Positions 6,755 to 16,306 are shown, counted from the first letter of the stretch. The stretch is 40,006 nt of DNA from Paracoccus marcusii (GCF_006151785.1 NZ_VDDD01000016.1:1-40006), one strand, 5' to 3'. Numbers and translations are program-made. Notes: generated from the sequence alone by a model not told the origin.

Positions 6755-8873
6755 TCACCACCCGCAGACCGGGCGCATTCGTGTCCGACTGCAGCTTGCC
6801 GCCCAGCTGCTCGACCAGCGACGCCACCATCCGCATGCCAAAGCCGGTGCCCTTGATGGACCCGTCCGACCCCACGCCGTTGTCGGTCACGGACAACAGC
6901 ATCCCGTTGCGCGTCTGCGACAGCACGACCGACACCGGGCCGGGCTGGCCGTCATAGGCGTACTTGATGGCATTCGCGACGATCTCGTTGGTCAGCAGGC
7001 CGATGCTGACCGCACGGTCCGCCGATACCAGAATTGGCGCGAATTCGGTCTGGATAGCGTCGGCCCATGCCGGGTCCAGCGACGATTTCATGTCACGCAG
7101 CAGATCGTCCAGATAGATCGCCAGATCCACGATCTGGGCGCTGTCGTCCTGATAAAGGCGGCGATGGACCAGGCTGACGGCCGACAGTCGGCTTTGCGCC
7201 TCGTCCAGCTGGGTGCGGACCAGGGGATCGGCGCCGCGGCCCTGCATGCGCAGGAAGGATGCCACCAGGGCCAGGCTGTTCTGGACGCGGTGGTTGACCT
7301 CGCGCAGTAGGAATTCCTTTTGCTGGATCAGGCTCTCGTTCTCGCGCAGCGTGATGGACAGTTCGGCGTTCAGCCGGCGGATGCGTCGCGAGCTGCGGGC
7401 TTCCAGCATCAGGCGAACCAGGCGGCTGGCGGCCTCGACCTCGGCGGCGGTCCAGGGGCGCGACTTGCCCCGTACCTCGTCGGACCAGGCCGCAAAGGAT
7501 GCGCGCGGCTCCAGCGTGGCGCCGGGGACCGTGGGGACGTCCTTGTGCGGGTTGCCGGCCCAGGTCACGACCTGCAGCTTTTCGGCGCGGAACCACATCA
7601 GGATCGTCGGCACCTCGGTCGACATGGTGACCGACAGCATGCCGCTGGCAACGTCGCGATAGGCCGCCGCCGCAGGGATCACGCGTTCCAGGTTGGAACT
7701 GACAAAGGGGGTGATCGCCGCCGACTGGCGCACATGGTCGGCCAGATGGCGCAGCGCCGCCGGATCGGGGCAGCTGCCCGACGAGAACAGCTCGCTGCCC
7801 TGAACGGCGGCAAAGCCGTCGGCGCCCACCAGCTCGGCCAGCGGTCCCGCGGATTGCGCGAAGAACTGGTCCAGCTGGTCGTCAGGACCAAGACGGGCCA
7901 GCACGGTATCCTCGTGCGCGCGCAGCCGGATGCGTTCACGGTACAGCACCGTCTCCTCGCGTAGGCGGATCTGGCGGGCTAGGCTGTCGGCCAGGGACTG
8001 GCAGGCCAGGCGCGTGGCCAGCGACAGGTCGCGCGGTTCGGGATGGTGGCAGGCGACAAGACCCCATAGCGCCCCGTCCTTGATGATCGACATCGACGCC
8101 GATGCACCCACCCCCATGTTGCGCAGATAATGCAGGTGCACCGGAGAGACGCTGCGCAGCATCGAATCGCTGAGGTCGATGGCCTCGATCCCGGGAACGC
8201 TGCCGGTGATCGGCTGGACCGGGGCATGCACGTCGGCGATGACCCGCACGCGGTTGCGCACGTAGAGGGCGCGCGCCTGGCGGGGAATGTCGGATGCCGG
8301 GAAATGGTGGTTCATGAACGTGCCCATGCCCTCGGCACGGCTTTCGCCCACCACGGCCCCGGCCTCGTCGTCGATGAAGCGATAGATCATCACCCGCGCG
8401 TGGCCGGTCAGCTGGCGGAACACGCCCGCCGCGTTCCGCATCAGGTCGGGCAGGGACGACGCCCGCTCTAGCACCGCGTCCAGCGCCTGCATCCGGCCCA
8501 GGAAACGTGCATCCAGCGGCGGCTGATCCAGCGCGGGCAGCATCTCGATCACGACATGCGCGCCGCTGCGATAGGCCAGCAGGTCCCAGGATGCCCCGTC
8601 GATCATCACGGGTGCCAGGGGAACGGGACCAATATCGGGCAGATCGTCGATTGCATTGCGCAGCACGCCGCCAAGCGCCTGCGACAGGGTCTGGCCGATC
8701 ATGTCGCGCGTCAGGCCGTCGGCGCGTCCCGCGGCGCCGACGATCCGGCCGTCGCCCGGGTCGACGATCAGAAGGTGGCCATGCGCCTGGATCGATCCGG
8801 GAACATGGATCGGTTCGCGGTCGCAGGCAGTCAGATCACGGGCATCGGCAGGGTTGGGCAGGGCTGTGGACAT
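6735..8873 (-). CDS. bphP: Bacteriophytochrome histidine kinase (PAS-GAF-PHY-HWE/HisKA_2)
   Basis: Red/far-red photoreceptor kinase of 712 aa. The N-terminal PAS domain carries Cys17 in ACDREPIHVPGSIQ, the biliverdin attachment site of bacteriophytochromes. The GAF domain (about 130-310) shows FPASDIPRQAR and LRNMGVGASASMS, with the chromophore-contacting histidines in HLHYLRNM and ACHH. The PHY domain contains the tongue motif EPRASFAAW and VTWAGNP. The kinase part has REVNHRVQNS with His528 as phospho-acceptor and an intact ATPase domain (NEIVANAIKYA, DNGVG, GTGFGM). No receiver domain is attached, so the convergent response regulator at 6287-6754 is the nearest candidate partner. It is preceded by heme oxygenase, 47 nt upstream on the same strand. 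Confidence 0.95.
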   Translation of the reverse strand: MSTALPNPADARDLTACDREPIHVPGSIQAHGHLLIVDPGDGRIVGAAGRADGLTRDMIGQTLSQALGGVLRNAIDDLPDIGPVPLAPVMIDGASWDLLAYRSGAHVVIEMLPALDQPPLDARFLGRMQALDAVLERASSLPDLMRNAAGVFRQLTGHARVMIYRFIDDEAGAVVGESRAEGMGTFMNHHFPASDIPRQARALYVRNRVRVIADVHAPVQPITGSVPGIEAIDLSDSMLRSVSPVHLHYLRNMGVGASASMSIIKDGALWGLVACHHPEPRDLSLATRLACQSLADSLARQIRLREETVLYRERIRLRAHEDTVLARLGPDDQLDQFFAQSAGPLAELVGADGFAAVQGSELFSSGSCPDPAALRHLADHVRQSAAITPFVSSNLERVIPAAAAYRDVASGMLSVTMSTEVPTILMWFRAEKLQVVTWAGNPHKDVPTVPGATLEPRASFAAWSDEVRGKSRPWTAAEVEAASRLVRLMLEARSSRRIRRLNAELSITLRENESLIQQKEFLLREVNHRVQNSLALVASFLRMQGRGADPLVRTQLDEAQSRLSAVSLVHRRLYQDDSAQIVDLAIYLDDLLRDMKSSLDPAWADAIQTEFAPILVSADRAVSIGLLTNEIVANAIKYAYDGQPGPVSVVLSQTRNGMLLSVTDNGVGSDGSIKGTGFGMRMVASLVEQLGGKLQSDTNAPGLRVVITAPLD

Positions 8874-8920
8874 TACGGATTTCTAAGGCGGCCCAGGTCA
8901 GCCGTCCAATTGCTTTTCGT

Positions 8921-9451
8921 TTACCGTTGCGTAAATGCGGTCATGGCGGTCTGGAACACCGCCCGCGCGGCCTTGACCGCCCGCGCGGGGTCCGGGTCCG
9001 CGGCATGAAGCCAGTCCAGGAACCGCCGCCACCGGCGCGGATCGCCCGTCTGCAGCGCCAGGTGGGACGCGCCGTGGCCCGTGGTGTACCCCAGGGCCGC
9101 CGCCCTGCGCGCGATCAGCGTCGCACCGATGGACGATCCTTCGACCACATACAGCGCACCCGCGACGGCCGCGGCGTCGGGCAGGGCAGGCGAGGCCACC
9201 GGGGTCGGGCGCCCTGCGCCAAGGTCCGCCAGATCGCGCGCCGTCGCATCCGACAGCATCACCGGCCGCCAGCCGATCCGGGCGGACCCGGCCTCCAGCA
9301 GCGGATCGATGGCGCTGCGAAACGCGTGGCTGCCGCGCAGATAGGCCAGATAGGCCGCCGGGCTGTCCAGCGCGCCCACCTGCGCATCCAGCGTGGCGTG
9401 CAGATCGCCGGTGCCGTCGCGAAGGACGCTGCGCAGAACATGCTGGGTCAC
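8921..9451 (-). CDS. bphO: Biliverdin-producing heme oxygenase
   Basis: A 176-aa cytoplasmic heme oxygenase that opens heme to biliverdin, the chromophore of the adjacent phytochrome. His18 in DLHATLD matches the proximal heme ligand position. The distal helix motif is VVEGSSIGATLIARRAAALG, typical of the phytochrome-linked BphO branch. The start is GTG at 9451 with GAGG about 9 nt upstream. It forms a two-gene operon with the phytochrome gene. The role is supported by both the motifs and the gene pairing. Confidence 0.92.
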   Translation of the reverse strand: MTQHVLRSVLRDGTGDLHATLDAQVGALDSPAAYLAYLRGSHAFRSAIDPLLEAGSARIGWRPVMLSDATARDLADLGAGRPTPVASPALPDAAAVAGALYVVEGSSIGATLIARRAAALGYTTGHGASHLALQTGDPRRWRRFLDWLHAADPDPARAVKAARAVFQTAMTAFTQR

Positions 9452-9615
9452 CGGGGCCTCGGGCGGGTTGGGGCGGCGCGGGGCCGCAATCCGGGGCGCC
9501 CTAGCAGATCGGCGGGGCAGGGGCCAGCGGCGGCGGTGCTGGCAAACCGCGGCACCATCCCTATGATGGCGCCACAGGCGCGCCCCCGGGCGACGCGATC
9601 ACCGATGGAGGCGGA

Positions 9616-10881
9616 ATGAACCAGGACCAGGCACAGGCGCTGTTGCGCGACATGTTCGATGCGGCGGTGGGCGCCGCCGATCCCGCGCAGGTGCTTGCCG
9701 ATCACCTGCCGCCCAAGCCGCAGGGCCGCTGCATCGTGGTGGGCGCGGGCAAGTCCGCCGCCGCCATGGCCGCCGCGCTGGAGGCCGCCTGGCCCGATGT
9801 CGACCTGTCCGGCATCGTGGTCACGCGGCATGGGCACCAGGTTCCGACGCGGCGCATCACCGTGTGCCAGGCGTCCCACCCTGTGCCTGACGCGGCGTCG
9901 CAGGATGCCGCCGAACGGATTCTGGCTGCGGCCAAGGCGGCGGGACCGGACGACCTGCTGCTGGCGCTGATCTCGGGCGGGGGGTCGGCGCTGATGGCGG
10001 CGCCCGGCGCGCCGCTGACGCTGGAGGACAAGATCGTGGTCAACCGCCTGCTGCTGCGGTCGGGGCTGACGATCGAGGACATGAACCGCGTCCGCCGGCG
10101 CCTGTCGGCGATCAAGGGCGGGCGGCTGGCGCAGGCGGCCGCGCCCGCACGGCTGGTGACGCTGGCGATCTCCGATGTGCCGGGCGACGATCCGGCGGCC
10201 ATCGCGTCCGGTCCGACGGTGCCGGACCCCACCGCCGGACAGGACCTGTCCTGGCTGGTCGACCGGCTTGGCCCGGCCCTGCCGCAGGCGGCGCGTGATC
10301 TGCTGATGGCGCCGCCGCAGCCCGCTGCGGCCTTCGACGCCGATTACCGCCTGATCGCCACGCCGCAGATGTCGTTGCTGGCGGCCGCCCGCGTGGCGGA
10401 GCGGGCCGGGGTGACACCGGTCCTCTTGGGCGACGCGCTGGAGGGAGAGGCCGCGCAACTGGGCATCGCCATGGCCGGCATCGCCCGCGCGACCGCCGCC
10501 CATGGCACCCCCGCCCCGGCCCCCGCGGTCCTGCTGTCGGGCGGAGAGACGACCGTGACCATCGGCCAGGGCGATCCCGGCCGCGGCGGGCGCAACACCG
10601 AGTTTCTTCTGTCCCTGGCCGTGGCGTTGCGCGGGCAGCCGGGCATCCACGCGCTTGCCGCGGACACCGACGGCATCGACGGGACCGAGGATGCGGCGGG
10701 CGCCATCATCGGCCCCGATCTGCCGCAGCGGGTCGCGGAGTTGGGCCTGGACATGCGTGCGGCCTTGGCGGGGCATGACAGCTACAGCCTGTTCGACGCG
10801 ACGGACAGCCTGATCCGCACCGGGCCGACGCTGACCAATGTCAACGATTTCCGGGCGGTGCTGGTGGTCCCGGCCGGCTAG
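9616..10881 (+). CDS. Glycerate 2-kinase (MOFRL family; older name hydroxypyruvate reductase TtuD)
   Basis: A 421-aa cytoplasmic enzyme of the DUF4147/MOFRL glycerate kinase type, converting D-glycerate to 2-phosphoglycerate. The N-terminal domain shows IVVGAGKSAAAMA and VTRHGHQVP. LISGGGSALMAAP and VRRRLSAIKGGRLA form the active-site region, and the C-terminal MOFRL domain includes LSGGETTVTI, GRGGRNTEFLL and DTDGIDGTEDAAGA. GGAGG precedes the ATG. It stands alone on the plus strand and is convergent with the GntR gene, sharing CTAG at 10878-10881 as stop codons. It could serve glycerate from tartronate-semialdehyde, serine or glyoxylate metabolism; the context does not decide. Confidence 0.92.
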   Translation: MNQDQAQALLRDMFDAAVGAADPAQVLADHLPPKPQGRCIVVGAGKSAAAMAAALEAAWPDVDLSGIVVTRHGHQVPTRRITVCQASHPVPDAASQDAAERILAAAKAAGPDDLLLALISGGGSALMAAPGAPLTLEDKIVVNRLLLRSGLTIEDMNRVRRRLSAIKGGRLAQAAAPARLVTLAISDVPGDDPAAIASGPTVPDPTAGQDLSWLVDRLGPALPQAARDLLMAPPQPAAAFDADYRLIATPQMSLLAAARVAERAGVTPVLLGDALEGEAAQLGIAMAGIARATAAHGTPAPAPAVLLSGGETTVTIGQGDPGRGGRNTEFLLSLAVALRGQPGIHALAADTDGIDGTEDAAGAIIGPDLPQRVAELGLDMRAALAGHDSYSLFDATDSLIRTGPTLTNVNDFRAVLVVPAG

Positions 10882-11579
10882 GCCAGGATGCCCGGCTGGT
10901 CGATGCGCAGCCGTTCCAGGATGTGTTCGATATGGCTTAGATGGTCGCGCAGGGCGCCTGCGGCGGCCTCGGGGTCGCGGGCACGCAGGGCGGCCAGGAT
11001 TTCCCGATGCTCGATGAACGCGGTCGAGGCGCCGTAGGACAGCGACAGAAAGCGCGCGCGGTCCATGTGGCCCTTGTTGTCGCGCACCAGGTTCCAGACG
11101 AATTCCTTGCCCGCCGCCGCGCAGATGTCGCGGTGGAACTGGTCGTCCAGGGCATGGAAATCGCTGCGCCGGTCCTCCCGGCTGGCGGCTTCCTGCAGGT
11201 CGATCAGGCGTTCCAGGCCATCCCAGTCCGACGGCTGCAACGTCAGCGCCGCGACCCGCATGGTCGCCTGTTCCAGCGCGCTGCGGATGAAATAGGCCTG
11301 CATCACCGCCTCGGTCGAGATCGGGGTGACGGTGGTCGCGCGCTGCGGGCGGATCTGGATGAAGCCCAGCTGCGACAGCCGATAGAAGGCGTCGCGCACC
11401 GGTTGGCGCGACACGCCCATCCGGGCCGCGACCTCGGCCTCGGACAGCTTTGCGCCGGGGGGCAGGTCCAGCCCGACGACCCGTGCATAGAGATGCTCGA
11501 AGATCTGGTCGGTGACGGTGCGGGGGCGCAGATCCTGCAGCGGTGGCAAGCTGTCCAGTTCCTGAACCGACATGATCAT
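10878..11579 (-). CDS. GntR-family (FadR subgroup) regulator of the uronate operon
   Basis: A 233-aa DNA-binding protein. The N-terminal winged helix-turn-helix spans about 15-85 (ARMGVSRQPVRDAFYRLSQLGF). The C-terminal all-helical FCD ligand domain follows, with metal/ligand residues in DDQFHRDICAAAG and EHREILAALRARD. It is divergent from uxaC with a 74-nt intergenic region, so it most likely controls the plus-strand uronate operon in response to a hexuronate or its derivative. Two in-frame ATGs at 11579 and 11573 are possible starts. The stop is shared with glycerate kinase in a CTAG. Confidence 0.9.
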   Translation of the reverse strand: MIMSVQELDSLPPLQDLRPRTVTDQIFEHLYARVVGLDLPPGAKLSEAEVAARMGVSRQPVRDAFYRLSQLGFIQIRPQRATTVTPISTEAVMQAYFIRSALEQATMRVAALTLQPSDWDGLERLIDLQEAASREDRRSDFHALDDQFHRDICAAAGKEFVWNLVRDNKGHMDRARFLSLSYGASTAFIEHREILAALRARDPEAAAGALRDHLSHIEHILERLRIDQPGILA

Positions 11580-11612
11580 CCCCGCGTTGACCGAACCTGT
11601 AAACTAGCATAT

Positions 11613-11622
11613 TAGACGACTA
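11613..11622. promoter_or_regulatory. Candidate GntR operator between gntR and uxaC
   Basis: TAGACGACTA is an imperfect palindrome (four of five pairs) inside an AT-rich island (11601-11622, containing two CTAG tetranucleotides) of an otherwise GC-rich divergent promoter. Location suits autoregulation and control of uxaC. The motif was chosen by eye and is not proven. Confidence 0.3.
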
Positions 11623-11653
11623 GCGGAATGGCAAGTGAGTCGGAGGGGATCAC

Positions 11654-13060
11654 ATGACACTGCTGGACGACGACCGCCTGTTCCCGACCCAGGGCCGCGC
11701 CCGCGATCTGGCCCGCGCGCTGTACGAACAGGTGCGCGACCTGTCGATCATCAGCCCACACGGCCATACCGATCCGCGTTGGTTTGCGGAGAACGAGGCG
11801 TTTCCCGACCCCGCGCAGCTGTTCGTGACGCCCGACCATTACGTGTTCCGCATGCTGTGTTCGCAGGGGGTGGCGCTGACCGACCTGGGGGTGCCCCGCG
11901 CCGATGGCGGGCCGACCGAAACGGATGGGCGGACCATCTGGCGGCTGTTCGCGCGGCATTATCCGCTGTTTCGCGGCACGCCGTCGCGCCTGTGGCTGGA
12001 CCACAGCTTCCAGCACGTCTTCGGCATTGACCGCCGCCTGTCCGAAGACACGGCCGACTGGTATTACGATCACATCGCCGAGTGCCTGGCCCGACCCGAA
12101 TTCCGGCCCCGCGCGCTGTTCGACCGTTTCAACATCGAGGCGATCGCCACGACCGAGGCCGCGACCGACGATCTGCGCTGGCACCGGATGATCCGCGACA
12201 GCGACTGGGGGGGAAGGGTCATCACCGCCTATCGTGCGGACGGCGTGATCGACCCCGAGATGGCCGGGTTCGTCGACAATGTCGCGCTGATGGGCCAGCA
12301 GACCGGGTTCGACACCGCGACCTGGGACGGATACCTGGACGCGCATCGGGCGCGTCGGGCGTTCTTCATCGACCATGGCGCGACGTCCAGCGACCATGGC
12401 CACGCCTCGGCCCGGACGGAGGATCTGCCCCGCGACCAGGCCGCTGCGCTGTTCGCCAAGGCCCTGCGCGGCACCTGCACCGCAGAGGAGGCAGACGCGT
12501 TCCGCGGCCACATGCTGACCGAGATGGCGCGCATGAGCCTTGACGACGGGCTGGTCCTGCAGATCCACCCCGGGTCGCGCCGCAACCATTCCGACGACGT
12601 GCTGGCGATGTTCGGCCGCGACAAGGGCTTCGACATCCCTGGCCGCACGGATTACGTGACCGCGCTGCGGCCGCTGCTGAATGCGGTGGGCATGGACCCG
12701 CGCCTGACGGTGATCCTGTTCACGCTGGACGAGACCGCCTATGCCCGCGAACTGGCACCGATGGCCGGGGTCTGGCCCTGCCTGCGGCTGGGTCCGGCCT
12801 GGTGGTTCCATGACAGCCCCGAAGGGATGCGCCGCTTTCGCGAGATGACCACGGAAACGGCGGGGTTCTACAACACCGTGGGGTTCAACGACGACACACG
12901 CGCCTTCTGTTCGATCCCGGCCCGTCACGACGTGGCGCGCAGGGTCGATTGCGCCTGGCTGGCCGACTTGGTCGCATCGGGACGTCTGGAGGAGGACGAG
13001 GCCCCCGAGGTGGCGCGCGACCTGACCTATGGCCTGGCCAAGCGGGCCTACAAGCTTTGA
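11654..13060 (+). CDS. uxaC: Glucuronate/galacturonate isomerase (uronate isomerase)
   Basis: A 468-aa cytoplasmic isomerase that converts D-glucuronate to D-fructuronate and D-galacturonate to D-tagaturonate. The metal-binding HxH near the N-terminus is in [11 protein letters not shown]. Family blocks include [43 protein letters not shown] and [18 protein letters not shown]. The length is normal for UxaC. GGAGGGG upstream of the ATG at 11654 gives a good ribosome site. First gene of a nine-gene uronate operon reaching to 20738. Confidence 0.96.
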   Translation: MTLLDDDRLFPTQGRARDLARALYEQVRDLSIISPHGHTDPRWFAENEAFPDPAQLFVTPDHYVFRMLCSQGVALTDLGVPRADGGPTETDGRTIWRLFARHYPLFRGTPSRLWLDHSFQHVFGIDRRLSEDTADWYYDHIAECLARPEFRPRALFDRFNIEAIATTEAATDDLRWHRMIRDSDWGGRVITAYRADGVIDPEMAGFVDNVALMGQQTGFDTATWDGYLDAHRARRAFFIDHGATSSDHGHASARTEDLPRDQAAALFAKALRGTCTAEEADAFRGHMLTEMARMSLDDGLVLQIHPGSRRNHSDDVLAMFGRDKGFDIPGRTDYVTALRPLLNAVGMDPRLTVILFTLDETAYARELAPMAGVWPCLRLGPAWWFHDSPEGMRRFREMTTETAGFYNTVGFNDDTRAFCSIPARHDVARRVDCAWLADLVASGRLEEDEAPEVARDLTYGLAKRAYKL

Positions 13061-13083
13061 GCATCTGTATCTGGGAGGATAAC

Positions 13084-14055
13084 ATGAAACTGCTGATGAC
13101 AACTTTGGCCGGCCTGCTGGCCTCGGCCAGCTTCGCCACCGCCTGCGAGATCACGCTGCGGTCGTCCGACACCCATCCCGACGGCTATCCGACGGTCGAG
13201 GGCGTCAAGGCCATGGCCGAGGAGGTCCGCGAGAAGACCGACGGCCGCATCTGCATTGAGGTGTTCCCGTCGTCCCAGTTGGGCGAGGAGAAGGACACGA
13301 TCGAGCAGACCCAGTTCGGCGTCATCGACATGGTCCGCGCCAGCTTCGGGTCGTTCAACGACATCGTGCCGGTCACCCAGATCATGTCGCTGCCCTATCT
13401 GTTCACGTCCGTCGAGCACAGCCACGCGGTCCTGGACGGTCCCATCGGCGAGGAGATCGCCGCCGCGTTCGAGGAGCGCGATCTGGTGGCACTGGCCTGG
13501 TATGATGGCGGGGCGCGCAGCTTCTACAACTCGCAGCGGCCGATCCAGTCGATCGCCGACCTCGAGGGGATGAAGTTCCGCGTCATGCAGAACGACGTGT
13601 TCGTCGACATGATGGATGCGCTTGGCGCCAACGCCACGCCGATGCCCTATGGAGAGGTCTATTCCAGCATCCAGACCGGCGTGATCGACGGGGCCGAGAA
13701 CAACTTTCCCAGCTATGACAGCTCGGGCCACGCCGAGGTCGCCAAGTATTTCACCCTGGACGAGCACCTGATCGTTCCCGAACTGGTCGCGATGTCCAAG
13801 ACCAGCTGGGACAAGCTGACCCCCGAGGATCAGGCGATCCTGCGCGAGGCGGCGCAGAATTCCTCGACCCTGCAGCGCGAGCTGTGGGCGGCGCAGGAAC
13901 AGGAATCGCTGGACAAGGTGACCGCCGCCGGTGCCGAGGTCATCACCGAGATCGACAAGACCCCGTTCATCGAGGCGATGGTGCCCGTCTACGACAAGTA
14001 CGTGACCACCCCCGAGAACAAGGACCTGGTCGAACGCATCCGCGCGACCCAGTGA
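13084..14055 (+). CDS. TRAP transporter substrate-binding protein (DctP family)
   Basis: A 323-aa periplasmic binding protein with a Sec signal peptide (residues 1-20, cleaved after ATA). DctP-family features are the early strand [10 protein letters not shown], the helix [19 protein letters not shown], and the conserved ligand-arginine region MKFRVMQND followed by GVIDGAENN. Its place between uronate isomerase and the KDG enzymes suggests a hexuronate as ligand. GGGAGG precedes the ATG at 13084, 23 nt after uxaC. A strong hairpin follows the stop, probably raising its level over the membrane subunits. Confidence 0.93.
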   Translation: MKLLMTTLAGLLASASFATACEITLRSSDTHPDGYPTVEGVKAMAEEVREKTDGRICIEVFPSSQLGEEKDTIEQTQFGVIDMVRASFGSFNDIVPVTQIMSLPYLFTSVEHSHAVLDGPIGEEIAAAFEERDLVALAWYDGGARSFYNSQRPIQSIADLEGMKFRVMQNDVFVDMMDALGANATPMPYGEVYSSIQTGVIDGAENNFPSYDSSGHAEVAKYFTLDEHLIVPELVAMSKTSWDKLTPEDQAILREAAQNSSTLQRELWAAQEQESLDKVTAAGAEVITEIDKTPFIEAMVPVYDKYVTTPENKDLVERIRATQ

Positions 14056-14061
14056 CATCAC

Positions 14062-14095
14062 GCCGCCCGCGGACCTCGCGGGCGGCCTTTTCTTT
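14062..14095 (+). terminator. Strong intra-operon hairpin (attenuator)
   Basis: A perfect 10-bp GC stem (14062-14071 with 14077-14086) and a 5-nt loop are followed by CTTTTCTTTT. It looks like a full intrinsic terminator, but lies inside the operon between the TRAP binding protein and dctQ. Partial termination here would give more binding protein than membrane subunits. Confidence 0.75.
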
Positions 14096-14110
14096 TCCGG
14101 GGGATGCGCG

Positions 14111-14716
14111 ATGCGCGAGGGGATGATCAGATTTGCCACGCTGACCGGCGCGGTCGCGCAGGCGGCCTTGTGGCTGGCGGGAATCGGGCTGGTCCTGATG
14201 ACCGCCTTTGTCTTTGCGCAGGTGTTCTTCCGTTACGTGATGGGGTCCAGCCTGTTCTGGGCCGAACCGGCCGCCGTCATGCTGATGGGCTGGTTCATCT
14301 TCCTGGGCGCCGCCGTGGGGGTCAAGGAAGGCTATCACCTGTCGTTCGATGTGGGCCTGATGGTCGTGCCGGAAAGCTGGCGGCCGTGGTTCCACAGCCT
14401 GTCCGACGTGGTCGTGACGGCCTTCGGCTTCGGCATGGCGTGGTTCGGCTGGCAACTGGCGGCGCGCGCGGCCAGCGGCGTGGTGCCGGGCATCGGCATT
14501 TCGCGCCTGTGGGATTTCGCGCCGCTGATCGGGGGCGGCATCCTGCTGATGCTGTTTTCGGTCGAACGCATCCTGCGCCGCGCGGCGGGGCTGAAGACGA
14601 TGCGCTTTGGTGACATGGACGATGCCGCGGACGGCGTCGTCGACGGCGCGCCGGGTGCGGTGCGCGCCGATGACCTTCTGGACGGCAAGGCTGCGCGCCC
14701 CCGCGAAAGGACCTGA
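14111..14716 (+). CDS. TRAP transporter small permease (DctQ family)
   Basis: A 201-aa inner-membrane subunit with four hydrophobic helices (about 18-42, 55-75, 96-118 and 135-158). The motif FAQVFFRYVMGSSLFWAEP is the usual DctQ signature. A charged C-terminal tail of about 35 residues extends beyond the last helix. It pairs with the DctM subunit that starts 4 nt after its stop. Confidence 0.92.
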   Translation: MREGMIRFATLTGAVAQAALWLAGIGLVLMTAFVFAQVFFRYVMGSSLFWAEPAAVMLMGWFIFLGAAVGVKEGYHLSFDVGLMVVPESWRPWFHSLSDVVVTAFGFGMAWFGWQLAARAASGVVPGIGISRLWDFAPLIGGGILLMLFSVERILRRAAGLKTMRFGDMDDAADGVVDGAPGAVRADDLLDGKAARPRERT

Positions 14717-14720
14717 GATC

Positions 14721-16004
14721 ATGGAATTGTGGATCCTGTTCGGCAGCTTCGTCACGCTGCTGATGATCGGCACGCCGGTGGCCTTCTGCCTGGGCGTGGC
14801 CAGTTTTCTGACCGTCCTCTATATGGGGCTGCCGCCGGTGGTGGTGTTCCAGCGCCTGAACAGCGGCATCTCGGTCTTTGCGCTGATCGCCATCCCGTTC
14901 TTCATCTTCGCGGGCGACCTGATGGTGCGGGGCGACATCGCCCGGCGCCTGGTGGCGCTGGCCGGTGCGATGGTCGGGCACATGCGCGGCGGGCTGGGCC
15001 AGGTCAACATCATGGCCTCGCTGATGTTCGGCGGCGTGTCCGGGTCGGCCGCGGCCGACGCCAGCGCGGTGGGCGGCCTGATGGTCCCCCAGATGAAGGC
15101 GCGCGGTTACGACGTCGATTACGCCGTGAACATCACGGTCGTCAGTTCGATCATCGCGCTGATGATACCGCCCAGCCACAACATGATCATCTACTCCATC
15201 GCCGCCGGGGGCCGTCTGTCCATCGCAGACCTCTTCACCGCCGGCATCATTCCAGGTCTGCTGCTGGCGGTATCGCTGATGGTCACCGCCTGGTGGGTCG
15301 CGCGCCGGAAGGGCTATCCGACCGAGCCGTTCCCGGGCCTGCGGATGCTGGGCGCGCTGTTCGTGTCCGCCATGCCCGGCCTGATCCTGATCGCGATCAT
15401 CTTCGGGGGCGTGCGGTCGGGCTGGTTCACGGCGTCCGAATCCTCGAACGTGGCGGTGGTCTATGCGCTGCTGGTGACGGCCCTGGTCTATCGCAGCCTG
15501 CCTTGGTCCGAATTTGTCGAGGCGACCAAGGGTGCTGTGCGCACCACCGCCATGGTGCTGCTGGTGATCGGTTGCGCGGCCTGTTTCGGCTGGCTTCTGG
15601 CCTATCTGCGCGTGCCGACACAGCTGGTCGAGATCCTGCAAAGCGTGTCCAGCAACCCCATCGTGATCCTGTTGATGATCAACATCGTCCTTCTGATCCT
15701 GGGGACGTTCATGGACATGTCGCCGCTGATCGTCATCACCACGCCGATCTTTCTGCCGGTCGCCACCGCCTTCGGCGTCGATCCGGTGCATTTCGGGGTC
15801 ATCATGATCCTGAACCTGGGGATCGGCCTGTGCACGCCGCCCGTCGGCGCGGTGCTGTTCGTGGGCTGCGCGGTGGGCCGCATCAGCATCTGGCAGGCGA
15901 TGCGCACGATCTGGCCGTTCTACGGCGCGGCCTTCGCCACGCTGATGCTGGTCACCTATGTCCCGGCGCTGTCGCTGTGGCTGCCCTCCGTGTTCCGCTG
16001 GTGA
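14721..16004 (+). CDS. TRAP transporter large permease (DctM family)
   Basis: A 427-aa membrane protein with about twelve hydrophobic segments, the sodium-coupled transport subunit. DctM blocks are visible: IPFFIFAGDLMVRGDIARRLV, GGVSGSAAADASAVGG, MIPPSHNMIIYS and a late LGIGLCTPPVGAVLFVGC. The ATG at 14721 has AAAGGA upstream. With DctP and DctQ it makes a complete tripartite importer for, most likely, a hexuronate or unsaturated uronate. Confidence 0.95.
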   Translation: MELWILFGSFVTLLMIGTPVAFCLGVASFLTVLYMGLPPVVVFQRLNSGISVFALIAIPFFIFAGDLMVRGDIARRLVALAGAMVGHMRGGLGQVNIMASLMFGGVSGSAAADASAVGGLMVPQMKARGYDVDYAVNITVVSSIIALMIPPSHNMIIYSIAAGGRLSIADLFTAGIIPGLLLAVSLMVTAWWVARRKGYPTEPFPGLRMLGALFVSAMPGLILIAIIFGGVRSGWFTASESSNVAVVYALLVTALVYRSLPWSEFVEATKGAVRTTAMVLLVIGCAACFGWLLAYLRVPTQLVEILQSVSSNPIVILLMINIVLLILGTFMDMSPLIVITTPIFLPVATAFGVDPVHFGVIMILNLGIGLCTPPVGAVLFVGCAVGRISIWQAMRTIWPFYGAAFATLMLVTYVPALSLWLPSVFRW

Positions 16005-16014
16005 AGGTGTCGCA

Positions 16015-16296
16015 ATGACCGATCCCGTCCGCACCGTCCTGGCCCATGCGCCGGACCTGATGGTCGTCCGCTTCGCCTTTGCGGCGGGCGACCGGGGCGC
16101 GCTGCACAGCCATCCGCATGTGCAGTCGACCTATGTCCAGTCGGGCCGCTACCGCTTCACCGTCGACGGCCAGCCGTCCGAGGTCGGGCCCGGCGACGCC
16201 TTCATCATTCCCTCGGGCGCCGAACACGGCTGCCTGTGCCTGGAGGAGGGTGTGCTGATCGACAGCTTCACCCCCCGCCGCGACGATTTTCTGTGA
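16015..16296 (+). CDS. kdgF: Cupin protein, KdgF-like (unsaturated uronate linearisation)
   Basis: A 93-aa single-domain cupin. The metal-binding histidines are in HSHPHVQSTYVQSG, followed by GPGDAFIIPSGAEHGCLC. This matches KdgF, which converts 4,5-unsaturated uronates from pectin or alginate cleavage to the ketonised linear form used by KduI or reductases. The position directly before kduI and kduD supports this. The ATG at 16015 is preceded by AAGGTG. Confidence 0.85.
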   Translation: MTDPVRTVLAHAPDLMVVRFAFAAGDRGALHSHPHVQSTYVQSGRYRFTVDGQPSEVGPGDAFIIPSGAEHGCLCLEEGVLIDSFTPRRDDFL

Positions 16297-16306
16297 AAGG
16301 ACCCCT

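Noticed and set aside
9539..9567. Sigma-70-like promoter (TGGCAA, then TATGAT) before glycerate kinase
   Set aside because: The -35 match is poor and the spacing only approximate; not distinguishable from chance.
9448..11610. 720-codon open frame on the minus strand
   Set aside because: It overlaps glycerate kinase and the GntR gene in a wrong frame, and its translation is arginine-, proline- and glycine-rich with no recognisable motifs.
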